From Methanobrevibacter sp. (lineage in GTDB: Archaea; Methanobacteriota; Methanobacteria; Methanobacteriales; Methanobacteriaceae): 64,000 bases of DNA. The notes under the pieces are model-generated. The model did no database searches and was not told where the DNA came from. It saw nothing but the letters and a program-made list of their open reading frames with translations. Where the stretch lies: contig NZ_SUTI01000001.1 in NCBI RefSeq assembly GCF_015062985.1, positions 17,890 to 81,889 of the forward strand. Reading direction: 5' to 3'. The translations under genes and the position numbers were made by a program. Of the stretch, positions 44,242-52,745 are shown one piece after another (the first letter of the stretch is position 1; each line of letters starts with the position of its first letter).

Positions 44242-45057
44242 ATGAATATTCTAATATCTAATGATGATGGAATTTTTGCACCTGGAATATTGGCTGCAAA
44301 ACAGGCGGTTGAGGATTTGGCTAATGTCACTGTAGTCGCACCGGATAAGAACAACAGCAGTGTAGGGCGCCGAATAACATTATTCAATCATTTGGAATTA
44401 AAATCATTGGAGCTTGAAGACGGCAGTCCCGCTTATTCCGTTTCAGGAAGTCCTGCAGATGCCGTTATTGTTGGGGCTGATTATGTAATGGATGAGAAAC
44501 CTGATTTGGTCATAACCGGGATAAATAAAGGTGTCAACATTAGCTGTGACGTAACTTCTTCAGGTACGGTTTGCGCAGCTTTTGAGGCAGTTAGCCTTGG
44601 GATTCCTGCAATTGCAGCTTCCCTGTTCATAGATCCCAAAACTTCATATAAACAGGATGAAAATGGCGAATGGTATCTGGAATATGACTTCGATTTGGTG
44701 AAGAAGGTTCTGCACGACCTTGTCATGAGAATCATTGACGAAGGGTTTCCTGAGGGTGTGGACTTGTTCAACCTGAATGTACCGACCAATTATGAATCAG
44801 AAGATGTTAAAATTACCCATCTCTCACATAAAATGCTTGACAAAAGGGTCATAGACAATACGGATGAGGATAAATCAGAGATTTTCAACTATCCTCTGGA
44901 TGAAAATCAGAATAGCGATGATTTGATTATGATTACATCAAACTTGGTTCAGGAATACGAGCAAGGCAGTGACGGATATGCATTGTTTGTTGAAAAAAGA
45001 CCGAGCCTAACTCCTCTCAATGTCAATATGACTTCTAAGGAATTGAGGGATTGGTAA
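44242..45057 (+). CDS. surE: 5'/3'-nucleotidase SurE
   Basis: Metal-dependent phosphatase acting on nucleoside monophosphates, with a stationary-phase/stress role in bacteria. Signature features: ISNDDGIFAPG (the metal-binding NDD at residues 7-9), VAPDKNNSSVG (an Asn-Ser metal ligand), SGSPADAVIVG and GINKGVNISCDVTSSGTVCAA (ligand Asn and glycine loop). Length 271 aa is normal. An AT-rich promoter lies upstream, with AAGGTTGGTC before the ATG. Pyruvate kinase follows 58 bp later, perhaps cotranscribed. Confidence 0.92.
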   Translation: MNILISNDDGIFAPGILAAKQAVEDLANVTVVAPDKNNSSVGRRITLFNHLELKSLELEDGSPAYSVSGSPADAVIVGADYVMDEKPDLVITGINKGVNISCDVTSSGTVCAAFEAVSLGIPAIAASLFIDPKTSYKQDENGEWYLEYDFDLVKKVLHDLVMRIIDEGFPEGVDLFNLNVPTNYESEDVKITHLSHKMLDKRVIDNTDEDKSEIFNYPLDENQNSDDLIMITSNLVQEYEQGSDGYALFVEKRPSLTPLNVNMTSKELRDW

Positions 45058-45115
45058 ATTTACTTTTTTTAAAATAGTTTATTAAAGTCAATTAAAAGTT
45101 CTTGGTGATGATAAC

Positions 45116-46522
45116 GTGAAGAAAACTAAAGTCATCTGCAGCATAGGTCCTGCATGCGATTCTGTGGAGGTTATGGAAGAAATGGTCAATAAGGGCATGG
45201 ACTGTGCACGCATTAATCTTAGTCATGCCACACACGAGAGCATACAGAAAATAATAGACGTCATTCGACAAGTGCGCAAGGATTGCAACAGGCCCGTTGC
45301 TATAATGTATGATACCAAAGGCCCTGAATTCAGAACTTTGAAATTCAAGGACGGAGGTGTAACCCTTTATGAGAACGATACAATCAGGATGAGCAAGAGC
45401 TGCATAGTGGGGGACAAAGAGGAATTCGGAGTAAACCACAGTGAGGCAATTGATTTCATAGAAGTGGGCCACAAAGTGCTGATAGACAATGCTTTGCTTG
45501 AATTGGAAGTCATCGATAAGAAAGATGACTATGTGGTGCTGAAATCCTTGGGCAATGGCAAAATTCAAGACCAGAAAACCATCAACGTACCCGGTGTCGA
45601 TTTAAAGTTGGAATTCATTAGCGAAGTGGACAAAAAGGACATTGATTTCGCGGCAAAACATTCTTGCGATTATCTGGCTCTATCCTTTGTAAATTCAAAG
45701 GAAGATGTGATGGCCGCCCGTAAAATAATTGAAGATGCCGGCGGAGACGCATTAATCATTTCAAAAATTGAAAACCATAAGGGCATAGAAAATATTGATG
45801 AGATAATCGAAGTGTCTGATGGAATAATGGTTGCTCGAGGAGATCTGGGAGTTGAAGTTCCGCTTGAAAAGTTGCCTATGCTTCAAAAGGGCATTATCAG
45901 AAAATGCCGCCAGAAGGGCAAGTTTGCAATTGTAGCTACTGAAATGTTGGCATCCATGTATGAAAGCCCAAGACCAACAAGGGCTGAGGTTTCAGACGTG
46001 GCAAACGCAATAATGGACGGAACAGACTGTGTGATGCTATCTGGAGAAACCACTATTGGAAAGCATCCTATAGAATCTGTTGAAATGATGAGCAGAATAT
46101 GCAAGTATGTCGAATCGAAAATAGACTACAGCAAGCATGTCTCCTACAATGGAACAATTGGTGTCAGTGACACGATAGCAAAACTGGTTGTAGATGCTGT
46201 TGAATTTTCTGATATTAAACTGATAGTTACAACCACCATGACTGGCTTTACCGCACGCAGGATTAGTAATTTCAGGCCAAACTCCATAATATTGGCATGC
46301 TGCCCATCCAATCACATTGCCGAGAAGCTAGTCTTAAACTTCGGCGTCAAAGCGGTAGTGACAGATTTATATGAAAGCACTGATGAAATGGTAGAAAATG
46401 CAAGAAAAATTGCCAAAAATGAATTTAACCTTAATAAAGGAGATCTAATTGTAGTCACAGGAGGATTTCCATTAGGTGAGACAAGAAAAACAAACTTTTT
46501 AAAGATTGTGGAAATAGAATAG
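45116..46522 (+). CDS. pyk: Pyruvate kinase
   Basis: Catalyses phosphoenolpyruvate + ADP to pyruvate + ATP in glycolysis. Domains: N-terminal barrel KTKVICSIGPACDS, ARINLSHATH, YDTKGPEFRT (Arg/Lys at the active site), ALIISKIENHKGIENIDEI with the catalytic Lys, ARGDLGVEVPLE (Glu/Asp metal ligands), ATEMLASM and DGTDCVMLSGETTIG. The C-terminal allosteric domain is complete. 468 aa is typical. Starts with GTG at 45116 with GGTGATG 12 nt before it (spacing 5-8). Confidence 0.94.
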   Translation: MKKTKVICSIGPACDSVEVMEEMVNKGMDCARINLSHATHESIQKIIDVIRQVRKDCNRPVAIMYDTKGPEFRTLKFKDGGVTLYENDTIRMSKSCIVGDKEEFGVNHSEAIDFIEVGHKVLIDNALLELEVIDKKDDYVVLKSLGNGKIQDQKTINVPGVDLKLEFISEVDKKDIDFAAKHSCDYLALSFVNSKEDVMAARKIIEDAGGDALIISKIENHKGIENIDEIIEVSDGIMVARGDLGVEVPLEKLPMLQKGIIRKCRQKGKFAIVATEMLASMYESPRPTRAEVSDVANAIMDGTDCVMLSGETTIGKHPIESVEMMSRICKYVESKIDYSKHVSYNGTIGVSDTIAKLVVDAVEFSDIKLIVTTTMTGFTARRISNFRPNSIILACCPSNHIAEKLVLNFGVKAVVTDLYESTDEMVENARKIAKNEFNLNKGDLIVVTGGFPLGETRKTNFLKIVEIE

Positions 46523-46628
46523 CTTTCCTATCTTTATTTTTTTCCATAATATTAGAACAAAGAATGTTAATGTGCATTAACTGATTGTGGAGATTACTTT
46601 ATAATATAGATGGAATATAATTTAGACC

Positions 46629-46961
46629 ATGAAGAAGGTAAGAATAACTATTCTAAAAACAACTTTACAGGAAGACCTTGCAAAGGAGTATGGTGTGGAA
46701 GGTTTATCTACTTGTCCTCTAATGAGTGAAGGTGAAGTTTATTATGCGGATTATGCAAAACCGGATAATTTCTGTGATGAAGCTTGGAAAGCAATTTATC
46801 AGTATGTTTTTGCTTTAGCTCATGGAGTTGATGAAGTTTGGTATTATCGGGATTGGATTAAGACTCCTGGTGTTGCCATTGTCTCATGTAATGATGGATT
46901 AAGGCCAGTTATTATGAAATTGGAAGCTACTGATATAGAATCGCTTCCTGATGATGAATAA
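46629..46961 (+). CDS. TIGR04076 family protein, function unknown
   Basis: A 110-aa protein matching a small conserved family of unknown function: KVRITILKTTLQEDLAKEYG start, a conserved Cys in STCPLMSEGE, a helix around AWKAIYQYVFALAHG, then PGVAIVSCNDGLRPVIMKLE. The paired cysteines could bind metal. A TATA-like sequence about 30 bp upstream and no ribosome binding site suggest leaderless translation. Single-gene unit between pyk and a leftward TatD gene. Confidence 0.75.
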   Translation: MKKVRITILKTTLQEDLAKEYGVEGLSTCPLMSEGEVYYADYAKPDNFCDEAWKAIYQYVFALAHGVDEVWYYRDWIKTPGVAIVSCNDGLRPVIMKLEATDIESLPDDE

Positions 46962-47013
46962 TTCCTGAAAAAATTTTTATTGTTAATAGTATACGGTATG
47001 TACTGCATTAAAA

Positions 47014-47763
47014 TTATATCCCATATAATCTTTTTGCATTTTCAGCAGTAATTTCAATGACCTTGTCCTCAGGCATATCCAATTCATCTGCTATCTTTTC
47101 TATAATGTATTTCAGGTTTAGTGATGTATTCATTTCACCCCTTTTTTCTTCGGGGCTCAGATATGGTGAATCAGTCTCTACAAGCATATGGCCAATATCA
47201 ATTTTTTTTATCATTTTTCTTATTTTCTTATTGTTTTTGTGGGTAACAGGCCCTGCTATTCCTATATAGAATCCCAGTTTGATGAATTCCTGTGCCATTT
47301 CGGCTGAACCCTGATAGCAGTGCATGGATCCGACTACATCATGTCGTTTCAATATGTCAAAAGTGTCCTGCATAGCTTTTCTTGAATGCACTATTACAGG
47401 AAGGCCATGTTTTTCAGCAAGTTTCAGCATCTTTTCAAACAGTTCCATCTGTCTGTCCTTATTGTCTTTTCTGTGGTAATAGTCAATGCCGATTTCACCA
47501 ACGGCAACCACATTTTCATTGTCGAGCTGTTTGTCCAGTATGGAAATGTCATCATCTGTCATTTCATCTGCAAAAGGATAGAGATATCCCAATGCGGCAT
47601 GGACATTGTCATATTTGCCTGATAATTCCAAGACTTCCTCATTGCTTTTTGGGTCTGTGCCGTTCAATATCATATGGATGTCTTTTTCAGCCGCTTTTTG
47701 AATTATTTCCTCCGCATTTTCCATTTCGCTTTTATAGATATGGCAATGAGTATCGATTATCAT
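47014..47763 (-). CDS. TatD family metal-dependent DNase
   Basis: A 249-aa TIM-barrel hydrolase. IDTHCHIYKSE supplies HxH; AVGEIGIDYYHRKDN the Glu and further ligand; LPVIVHSRKAM and VGSMHCYQG His ligands; LVETDSPYLSPEEKRGE the Asp and conserved C-terminal motif. TatD proteins act as 3' exonucleases or Mg-dependent DNases in repair. Length is standard. The start codon (47763) has no ribosome binding site. It is divergent from the ThiF-like gene at 47844 with 80 bp between. Confidence 0.88.
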   Translation of the reverse strand: MIIDTHCHIYKSEMENAEEIIQKAAEKDIHMILNGTDPKSNEEVLELSGKYDNVHAALGYLYPFADEMTDDDISILDKQLDNENVVAVGEIGIDYYHRKDNKDRQMELFEKMLKLAEKHGLPVIVHSRKAMQDTFDILKRHDVVGSMHCYQGSAEMAQEFIKLGFYIGIAGPVTHKNNKKIRKMIKKIDIGHMLVETDSPYLSPEEKRGEMNTSLNLKYIIEKIADELDMPEDKVIEITAENAKRLYGI

Positions 47764-47843
47764 AATTAATGTTCCTTTAGCATTAAGTTTTTATTTATTA
47801 TATACTATAAATTAAATTAAATTATATTTTTTGGTGAGCGGAT

Positions 47844-48554
47844 ATGGAAGAAAAGTTTTCAAGAACTGAAATGCTGATTGGAAATGAGGGAATGGAAAAA
47901 TTAAGCAACGCGAAAGTTGCCGTTTTTGGTCTTGGCGGTGTCGGTTCCTTTGTCTGCGAAGGGCTTGCACGAAGCGGATTGGGCAATTTTATCCTGGTGG
48001 ACCATGATAAGGTAGATAAAAGCAACATCAACAGGCAACTGATTGCAACCGAAAAGACAATCGGCAGATTCAAGGTCGATTTGATGAAAGAAAGAATCCT
48101 CGAAATCAATCCAAATGCAAATGTTGAAACATATAAGGAATTTTATATGGCGGATTGTAAAGAGGACATTATTACTAAAGACATCTCTTATGCAGTTGAC
48201 TGCGTGGATACGATAATGGCAAAGATTGCAGTCATATGCAAATGTGATGAGCTTGATGTTCCTGTCATTTCTTCAATGGGAACAGGAAACAAATTGGATC
48301 CGACAATGTTTGAAGTGGCTGACATCTTTGAGACTTCAGTGTGTCCTCTTGCAAGAATAATGAAAAAAGACCTTAAAAAGAGAAATATCGAAAAACTTAA
48401 GGTTGTCTATTCCAAGGAACATCCGATAAACACAAATGATTGCCCCATAAATCAGGATAGGAAATTTAAAGTCAAGGGAAGCGTTTCCTTTGTGCCTTCC
48501 GTTGCTGGTTTGATTATTGCCGGTGAAGTGATAAAGGATATTGTCGCCGACTGA
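47844..48554 (+). CDS. ThiF/E1-like adenylyltransferase, probable TcdA
   Basis: A 236-aa E1-like protein. GLGGVGSFVCEGLARSGLGN (residues 30-49) is the ATP-binding Rossmann loop, followed by ILVDHDKVDKSNINRQLIA (Asp and Arg-Gln of the family) and AVDCVDTIMAKIAVICKC. The overall pattern (SRTEMLIGNEGMEKL start) fits TcdA/CsdL, which cyclises t6A on tRNA at the expense of ATP, better than ThiF or MoeB. GGTGAG precedes the start. Whether archaeal members do ct6A is an inference. Confidence 0.75.
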   Translation: MEEKFSRTEMLIGNEGMEKLSNAKVAVFGLGGVGSFVCEGLARSGLGNFILVDHDKVDKSNINRQLIATEKTIGRFKVDLMKERILEINPNANVETYKEFYMADCKEDIITKDISYAVDCVDTIMAKIAVICKCDELDVPVISSMGTGNKLDPTMFEVADIFETSVCPLARIMKKDLKKRNIEKLKVVYSKEHPINTNDCPINQDRKFKVKGSVSFVPSVAGLIIAGEVIKDIVAD

Positions 48555-48700
48555 TTTTAATTTGACATTGCATTTTTTTTGATTATATTCGCTCACAAAA
48601 AACAATGATATCAATCCTGAATTTTAAAATATATTGTTAAAATAAAGTAATTTTTTATTTATCGAGTAAATACTGTTTTATTTTTGAATTTATGATGCAA

Positions 48701-48712
48701 GTGAGTACTTAC
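48701..48712. promoter_or_regulatory. Near-palindrome upstream of a promoter
   Basis: GTGAGTACTTAC is a 12-bp palindrome with one mismatched pair, placed just upstream of TATA-like CTTTATATAT (48723-48732) of the sequon-rich surface protein gene. It is the right place for a regulator site. Short length leaves chance possible. Confidence 0.3.
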
Positions 48713-48762
48713 ATTCGAAAAACTTTATATATTATCTTTTTTATATATCTAGTTGTGCAATT

Positions 48763-48787
48763 AAGTGTAATTTTCAAAATTACACTT
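48763..48787. promoter_or_regulatory. 25-bp perfect palindrome in the 5' leader
   Basis: Two perfect 12-bp arms (AAGTGTAATTTT at 48763-48774, its complement at 48776-48787) flank a single C. With the TATA box near 48725, transcription should start near 48750, so the palindrome would lie in a leader of about 65 nt before the ribosome binding site AAGGTGAT at 48808. As RNA it gives a 10-bp hairpin with loop TTCAA; as DNA an operator. Its symmetry is far beyond chance. Confidence 0.5.
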
Positions 48788-48818
48788 TTCATTTCTTTAC
48801 ATTTAAAAGGTGATACTT

Positions 48819-49241
48819 ATGAATTTCAATAAAAAATTATTAACTTTACTTGCAATATTTTGTGTAATAGCATCAGCAGGTTTCGTTTGCGCTGCCGATG
48901 ATGCTAGTTCCCATGATGGAATTGTTTTAGGTGAATCAATCAATGAACCAGCAAATTTAGGTTCTGATGCAGGTCAAAATGATGTCAACCAAAGCACTTT
49001 AGAACCTGGTGCAGGTTTACCTCTCGAAAATCAAACAGGATTTGTCGGAAATGCTACCGGAAATGAAACTGGAAACATTACCGGAAATACAACTGCTAAC
49101 GTTACTGCAAACGCAACCGGAAACACTACCGGCAACGCAACTGTTCCTCAACAGTTATTAGCAACCGGTAACCCAATCATAGCTTTATTGGCAGTATCTG
49201 CAATTATGGGCAGTTATGCTGTAATCAAAAGAAACAAATAA
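48819..49241 (+). CDS. Small surface protein with eight consecutive N-glycosylation sequons
   Basis: A 140-aa protein with a signal peptide (KKLLTLLAIFCVIASAGFVCA, cleavage after about residue 24), an acidic/Asn-rich middle, and a block around residues 88-119 in which N-x-T occurs eight times in succession with an exact four-residue period (NATG, NETG, NITG, NTTA, NVTA, ...). The C-terminus (NPIIALLAVSAIMGSYAVI + KRNK) is a single membrane anchor. Likely a heavily N-glycosylated cell-surface protein. GGTGAT precedes the ATG at 48819, preferred over GTG 48810. No enzyme motif. Confidence 0.75.
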   Translation: MNFNKKLLTLLAIFCVIASAGFVCAADDASSHDGIVLGESINEPANLGSDAGQNDVNQSTLEPGAGLPLENQTGFVGNATGNETGNITGNTTANVTANATGNTTGNATVPQQLLATGNPIIALLAVSAIMGSYAVIKRNK

Positions 49242-49268
49242 TTTTCTTATTTTTTTCCATATTTTTTT

Positions 49269-49295
49269 AAAAGCATGATTTTATATCATGCTTTT
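49269..49295. terminator. Hairpin after the surface protein gene
   Basis: Perfect 11-bp arms AAAAGCATGAT (49269-49279) and ATCATGCTTTT (49285-49295) with 5-nt loop TTTAT, downstream of a stop codon and T-rich stretches and followed by more T. Probably a transcription terminator or transcript-end hairpin. Confidence 0.5.
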
Positions 49296-49456
49296 CATTT
49301 TTCCATATTTTTTTTAATCTTTCTTGTTTTTAATATTTGATTTATTTATAAAATTTTAAATATTTTAAATAATAAACTATTACCTAATGAATTATATTTT
49401 ATTTTTTTTTAATCAATCGTAAAATATAATTTACAAAATATAATTGGTGATTGAAA

Positions 49457-50392
49457 ATGGATATCAAAAAAGTTGTAGTAGCCGGTGGAGGAGTTTTAGG
49501 TAGTCAAATTGCTTATCAATCTGCATTCTGCGGATTCGACGTAACAGTTTGGTTAAGAAGTGAAGGATCCATCGAAAGGGCAAAACCTAAATTTGAAAGA
49601 CTTTTAAACATCTATCAGGGCACACTTGAAAAAATGAAAACCGACAAGTCAGCTTATTGCAGAGGATTCAGCAAAAATCCTGATTTAAGTGATGAAGAGA
49701 TAGATGCATTAAAAGAACAAGCTCAAAAAGCATTCGACAGCCTGACATTAACAACTAGTTATGAAGAAGCAGCAGATGATGCTGACCTTGTAATTGAAGC
49801 AATTGCAGAAGACCCTAATCAGAAAATTCCATTCTATGAAGAATTGGCCAAATATCTTCCGGAAAAGACAATTGTTGTTACAAACTCATCTACTTTGCTT
49901 CCAAGCCAATTTGCAGAACACACCGGAAGGCCGGAAAAATACCTTGCATTCCACTTTGCAAATAACATATGGGCTCAAAACACTGCTGAAGTAATGCCGC
50001 ACCCTGGAACTGACCAACAGTACTTTGATGCAATTGTACAATTTGCTGAAGACATCAACATGGTTCCTATTAAAGTATTGAAGGAACAACCTGGATACGT
50101 ACTCAATTCATTGCTGGTCCCATTCCTGTCTGCCGGTCAGGCATTATGGGCTGAAGGAGTAGCAGATCCTGAAACAATAGACTTGACTTGGAGACTTGCA
50201 ACAGGTTCACCAAACGGACCTTTCCAAATTTTAGATATTGTGGGACTTGTAACTGCATATAATATAGGTATTATGGATCCTAGATCTAAAGACCCTGAAA
50301 CAACTCAAGGAAAAATAGCCTTGAAACTTAAGGAAAAAATAGATGCTGGCGAAACAGGTATCAACGCAGGCAAAGGATTCTATGAATATTAA
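49457..50392 (+). CDS. 3-hydroxyacyl-CoA dehydrogenase family protein
   Basis: A 311-aa NAD-binding protein. VVVAGGGVLGSQIAYQSAFCG (residues 5-25) is the Rossmann loop, followed by ADLVIEAIAEDPNQKIPFYEEL, VVTNSSTLLPSQF (Ser/Asn of the active site), KYLAFHFANNIWA (the conserved His) and the C-terminal LLVPFLSAGQALWAEGVADP helices. The fold is that of 3-hydroxybutyryl/hydroxyacyl-CoA dehydrogenases, but the substrate in a methanogen without beta-oxidation is unclear. GGTGA favours ATG 49457 over TTG 49451. Confidence 0.82.
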   Translation: MDIKKVVVAGGGVLGSQIAYQSAFCGFDVTVWLRSEGSIERAKPKFERLLNIYQGTLEKMKTDKSAYCRGFSKNPDLSDEEIDALKEQAQKAFDSLTLTTSYEEAADDADLVIEAIAEDPNQKIPFYEELAKYLPEKTIVVTNSSTLLPSQFAEHTGRPEKYLAFHFANNIWAQNTAEVMPHPGTDQQYFDAIVQFAEDINMVPIKVLKEQPGYVLNSLLVPFLSAGQALWAEGVADPETIDLTWRLATGSPNGPFQILDIVGLVTAYNIGIMDPRSKDPETTQGKIALKLKEKIDAGETGINAGKGFYEY

Positions 50393-50423
50393 ATAAATGA
50401 TTTTTATCATTTATTTTTTCTTT

Positions 50424-50873
50424 TTATTTAAATTCTTTTTTCATGCAGATAACCGTATCATCATTTATGAATTGTCCAAAATTATCTATCAGTTTGTAAT
50501 TTAGCTTTTCATATAATTTTATAGCGGCATTATTGTTTTTTCCGGTTATTATATATGAATATCTGAAACGGTTTTCGATAACTATTTTTTCCAATTCTGT
50601 AATGATATTATAGGCTATACCTCTTTTTCTATATTCTTTTTTAACATAAACCCTTTTAAATTCTACAGAATCATCATCAAAAGTTCTATAGCTGGCGCAG
50701 GCAACTGCAATATCATTATCTAATGCTAATATGACGACATGGGGGTCATTGAACTCGTTATAACTGTCATATTTTGACAGTTCATCACCAATGAGGTCAT
50801 AATATCCTCTGTCAAGTTCGCATACAAGTTTCAAAAACCTTTCATCCTTCTCATCCGTAAAAATAGTGTCCAT
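50424..50873 (-). CDS. GNAT family N-acetyltransferase
   Basis: A 149-aa acetyltransferase. VVILALDNDIAVACASYRTFDDDSVEFKRVYVKKEYRKRGIAYNII contains the acetyl-CoA motif (KKEYRKRGIA, about residues 76-85), then NNAAIKLYEKLNYKLIDNFG, the RimI-like C-terminal segment. Substrate unknown. Convergent with the dehydrogenase gene by 31 bp; the start lies in an AT-rich region with no clear ribosome binding site. Confidence 0.82.
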   Translation of the reverse strand: MDTIFTDEKDERFLKLVCELDRGYYDLIGDELSKYDSYNEFNDPHVVILALDNDIAVACASYRTFDDDSVEFKRVYVKKEYRKRGIAYNIITELEKIVIENRFRYSYIITGKNNNAAIKLYEKLNYKLIDNFGQFINDDTVICMKKEFK

Positions 50874-51113
50874 AATTCTCTTTTAATATATTGGTTTCGG
50901 ATTTATATTAGTTTTTGTATTTAATCAATGCATAAGCTCAAAAGAGGGATTTTACATGAATTTATTAAATTCAAAAAATTTTGATGATTTGGCTAATCAG
51001 GCAATATTTTCTTAAACTGTCACTTTAATTAATTAATTTCAAATTTAAAGTCTTATAATTCTTTTTTTTACTATTGTATAATTAATAACTATATATAAAT
51101 TAAAAAATAAAGT

Positions 51114-51348
51114 ATGTTTGGAAGTGATATAAAGACTGGAAAAAAAAAGATTAGAAGCTGTTAAAGAATTAGATGACCAAGAAATATTAATTGACCTTGC
51201 TCAAAATGATCCGGATAAGGACGTTCGTGAAGCAGCTGTTAAAAAAGTCAATGATAAAGAGGTCTTAATTTCCATTACTGAAAATGACCCTGATCAGGAT
51301 GTTCGTGAAGCAGCTGTTAAAAGGTTAGCGATGAGCTTGTTTAATTAA
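51114..51348 (+). pseudogene. HEAT-repeat protein gene with frameshift at an A8 run
   Basis: From 51136 to a TAA at 51346-51348 one frame reads as two HEAT-like repeats: RLEAVKELDDQEILIDLAQN, then NDPDKDVREAAVKKV and NDPDQDVREAAVKRL. There is no ATG in this frame. An ATG at 51114 lies in another frame, and the two frames would join if the run of eight A at 51141-51148 had seven. So either the start is a weak CTG, the gene is frame-shifted and dead, or slippage on the A-run is used. The DNA shows near-identical GTTCGTGAAGCAGCTGTTAA twice (about 51223 and 51302), an internal duplication. Confidence 0.45.
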
Positions 51349-51560
51349 AATATTTAAGTTTCATCAATTAGCAATATGCTGGCAGTTGCTATTTTAGATT
51401 CATAAGTATGGTATTCTTGGATGCTTTGTCCTAAAAATACAGGAATACCTCAAATTCTTTTTTTTATAGTCGTGGATGAATTTCACGCATATGGAGAGGA
51501 ACTGCTTTTGAAAATGCTCTCCAAAAGATTATTAAAGTTTCTTTTTAACGATTATCTTAT

Positions 51561-51597
51561 GTTTTTGATATTTTGACTGAAAAGATTCAGTAGATAC
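51561..51597 (+). repeat. Degenerate copy of the 37-nt CRISPR-like repeat
   Basis: Ungapped alignment of 37 nt with the repeat at 52709 and 55460 gives 30 matches, including GTTTT at the 5' end, GACTGAAAA and ATTCAGT, and the AC end. Stem bases ACTGAA and TTCAGT are kept. It lies 48 bp before a secreted-protein gene and has no second repeat next to it, so it is a solitary, decayed copy. Same orientation as all others. Confidence 0.6.
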
Positions 51598-51644
51598 AAT
51601 AGTTTATTAATAAATTAACTCAAAAATAACTACTGGTGAAAAGG

Positions 51645-52328
51645 TTGAAGCGGAAATATAAAATAATGCTCATTTTAGCAATCATATTAATTTTTGGCGT
51701 AATCTTTGTTTCAAACCACCATTACAACGAAATTAAATATACTACACTTGGAAATACAAGTGTCGGAACCGTTGAGGTGGGAATTTCTGGTAATGAAAGT
51801 GCACCGGTGACAATTGCATTAATTACCGGAATTCATCCAAGAGAAACATTATCAATAGATCCTGAAATTCAGGCCGCAAAAGAATTTGGAAACAATGATG
51901 TTAAAATAATCCATTATAAGGTAACTGTTACACAAAATCCGCAAGATTATGAGCAGGGTAGAGCGAATGGGGAAAGTTTGGTTCATGATTTTGTTAATCC
52001 TAATGTAACACAATCAGATGCCGATGCAGTTATTATCAGTCATTCCCATAATCCTGATTATGGTCAAGGTTTTTACCTTGCAACTCCTGAAATGGACAAT
52101 GCATCTGTAAACATTGCTGAAAAAATTAGTAAAAGCAGTGATTTTAATTATTATCCTGTAACAGGTAATGAAACATACAAATCAACTTCCGCAGTTTTAG
52201 TTTCAAAACCGATCGCTCAAGCAGGCTATCCGACATTTGTTTATGAGATTCCTGAAGATATTTGGGAGTCCACTGCAACTGATAAAACAAAGGAACTATT
52301 TAAATTAATAGTTGATAATCTAAATTAA
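51645..52328 (+). CDS. Membrane-anchored exported protein, possible M14-like peptidase fold
   Basis: A 227-aa protein with an N-terminal anchor (IMLILAIILIFGVIFV) and an extracellular domain. ITGIHPRETLSIDPE (H..E) and, later, AVIISHSHNPDYGQGFYLA resemble the zinc ligands of M14 carboxypeptidase / succinylglutamate-desuccinylase folds, but other ligands are unclear, so activity is tentative. Many sequons (N-x-S/T) suggest surface exposure. GGTGA at 51635-51639 favours TTG 51645; the frame also allows a GTG at 51636. It sits between two 37-nt repeats. Confidence 0.55.
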   Translation: MKRKYKIMLILAIILIFGVIFVSNHHYNEIKYTTLGNTSVGTVEVGISGNESAPVTIALITGIHPRETLSIDPEIQAAKEFGNNDVKIIHYKVTVTQNPQDYEQGRANGESLVHDFVNPNVTQSDADAVIISHSHNPDYGQGFYLATPEMDNASVNIAEKISKSSDFNYYPVTGNETYKSTSAVLVSKPIAQAGYPTFVYEIPEDIWESTATDKTKELFKLIVDNLN

Positions 52329-52426
52329 CGATAAAGGGGATACGAATTAAGTTATTTAAAAACAAGAATCAAAACATTTATATTAACATCATATCACGTA
52401 TCTCATCACAATAGCACCGCAGTTTG

Positions 52427-52463
52427 GTATTAAATATTTCGACTGAAAACATTCAGTTAAAAC
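52427..52463 (+). repeat. 37-nt CRISPR-like repeat, copy with two differences
   Basis: Differs from the copies at 52709 and 55460 at only positions 3 and 6 (A instead of T and G). It contains the 6-bp palindromic arms ACTGAA and TTCAGT around AACA and ends in TTAAAAC. The next copy is 245 bp away, so this is not an array with normal 35-40 nt spacers. Confidence 0.85.
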
Positions 52464-52738
52464 GTTACTTGAATACCACAAAATTCCTTTAAAGCATTTT
52501 TAACCGCAGTATTGATAATAACTCCATCATTATGCCAGTAAATATAATCCACATTATTAGAGATAATAACTGCCTTAATAAGTTTCCTGAAATCTTCACC
52601 GGATGAATCATCCTCAATAACTTTCATTTGACCATCGACGAAATCAACACTAACACTAACTTCAGCAGCAAGTTGATGAATTTTATTACTATTCCTTGTA
52701 AGTGTTTTGTTTTGAATATTTCGACTGAAAACATTCAG
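52457..52738 (-). pseudogene. Truncated gene ending inside one repeat and opening in the next
   Basis: Minus-strand frame open for 94 codons from within the repeat copy at 52709-52745 (just after a TAA inside it) to a TAA inside the copy at 52427-52463. It reads like protein, e.g. NKIHQLAAEVSVSVDFVDGQ and NNVDYIYWHNDGVIINTA. The only ATG is internal (52627), so the 5' end is missing. No family recognised. The fragment is delimited by the two repeats. Confidence 0.4.
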
Positions 52739-52745
52739 TTAAAAC
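52709..52745 (+). repeat. 37-nt CRISPR-like repeat, consensus copy
   Basis: Begins GTTTTGAATATTTCG and ends CATTCAGTTAAAAC; identical over all 37 positions to the copy at 55460-55496, which lies 2.7 kb away. The GTTTT...AAAAC ends and the ACTGAA-AACA-TTCAGT stem-loop are typical of CRISPR repeats. No second repeat follows at spacer distance; the 259 bp to the next gene (52746-53004) holds only a possible 28-aa reading frame from 52771 and an AT-rich promoter. Confidence 0.85.

Noticed and set aside
51400..51540. RNA gene suggested by short inverted repeats (GGTATTC, GGAGAG)
   Set aside because: Arms are only 6-7 bp with long loops and no GC enrichment; likely chance or decayed sequence.
52427..52745. 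Normal CRISPR array with 245-nt spacer
   Set aside because: The distance is far too long for a spacer and the DNA between encodes a protein-like fragment; only single repeats are seen.
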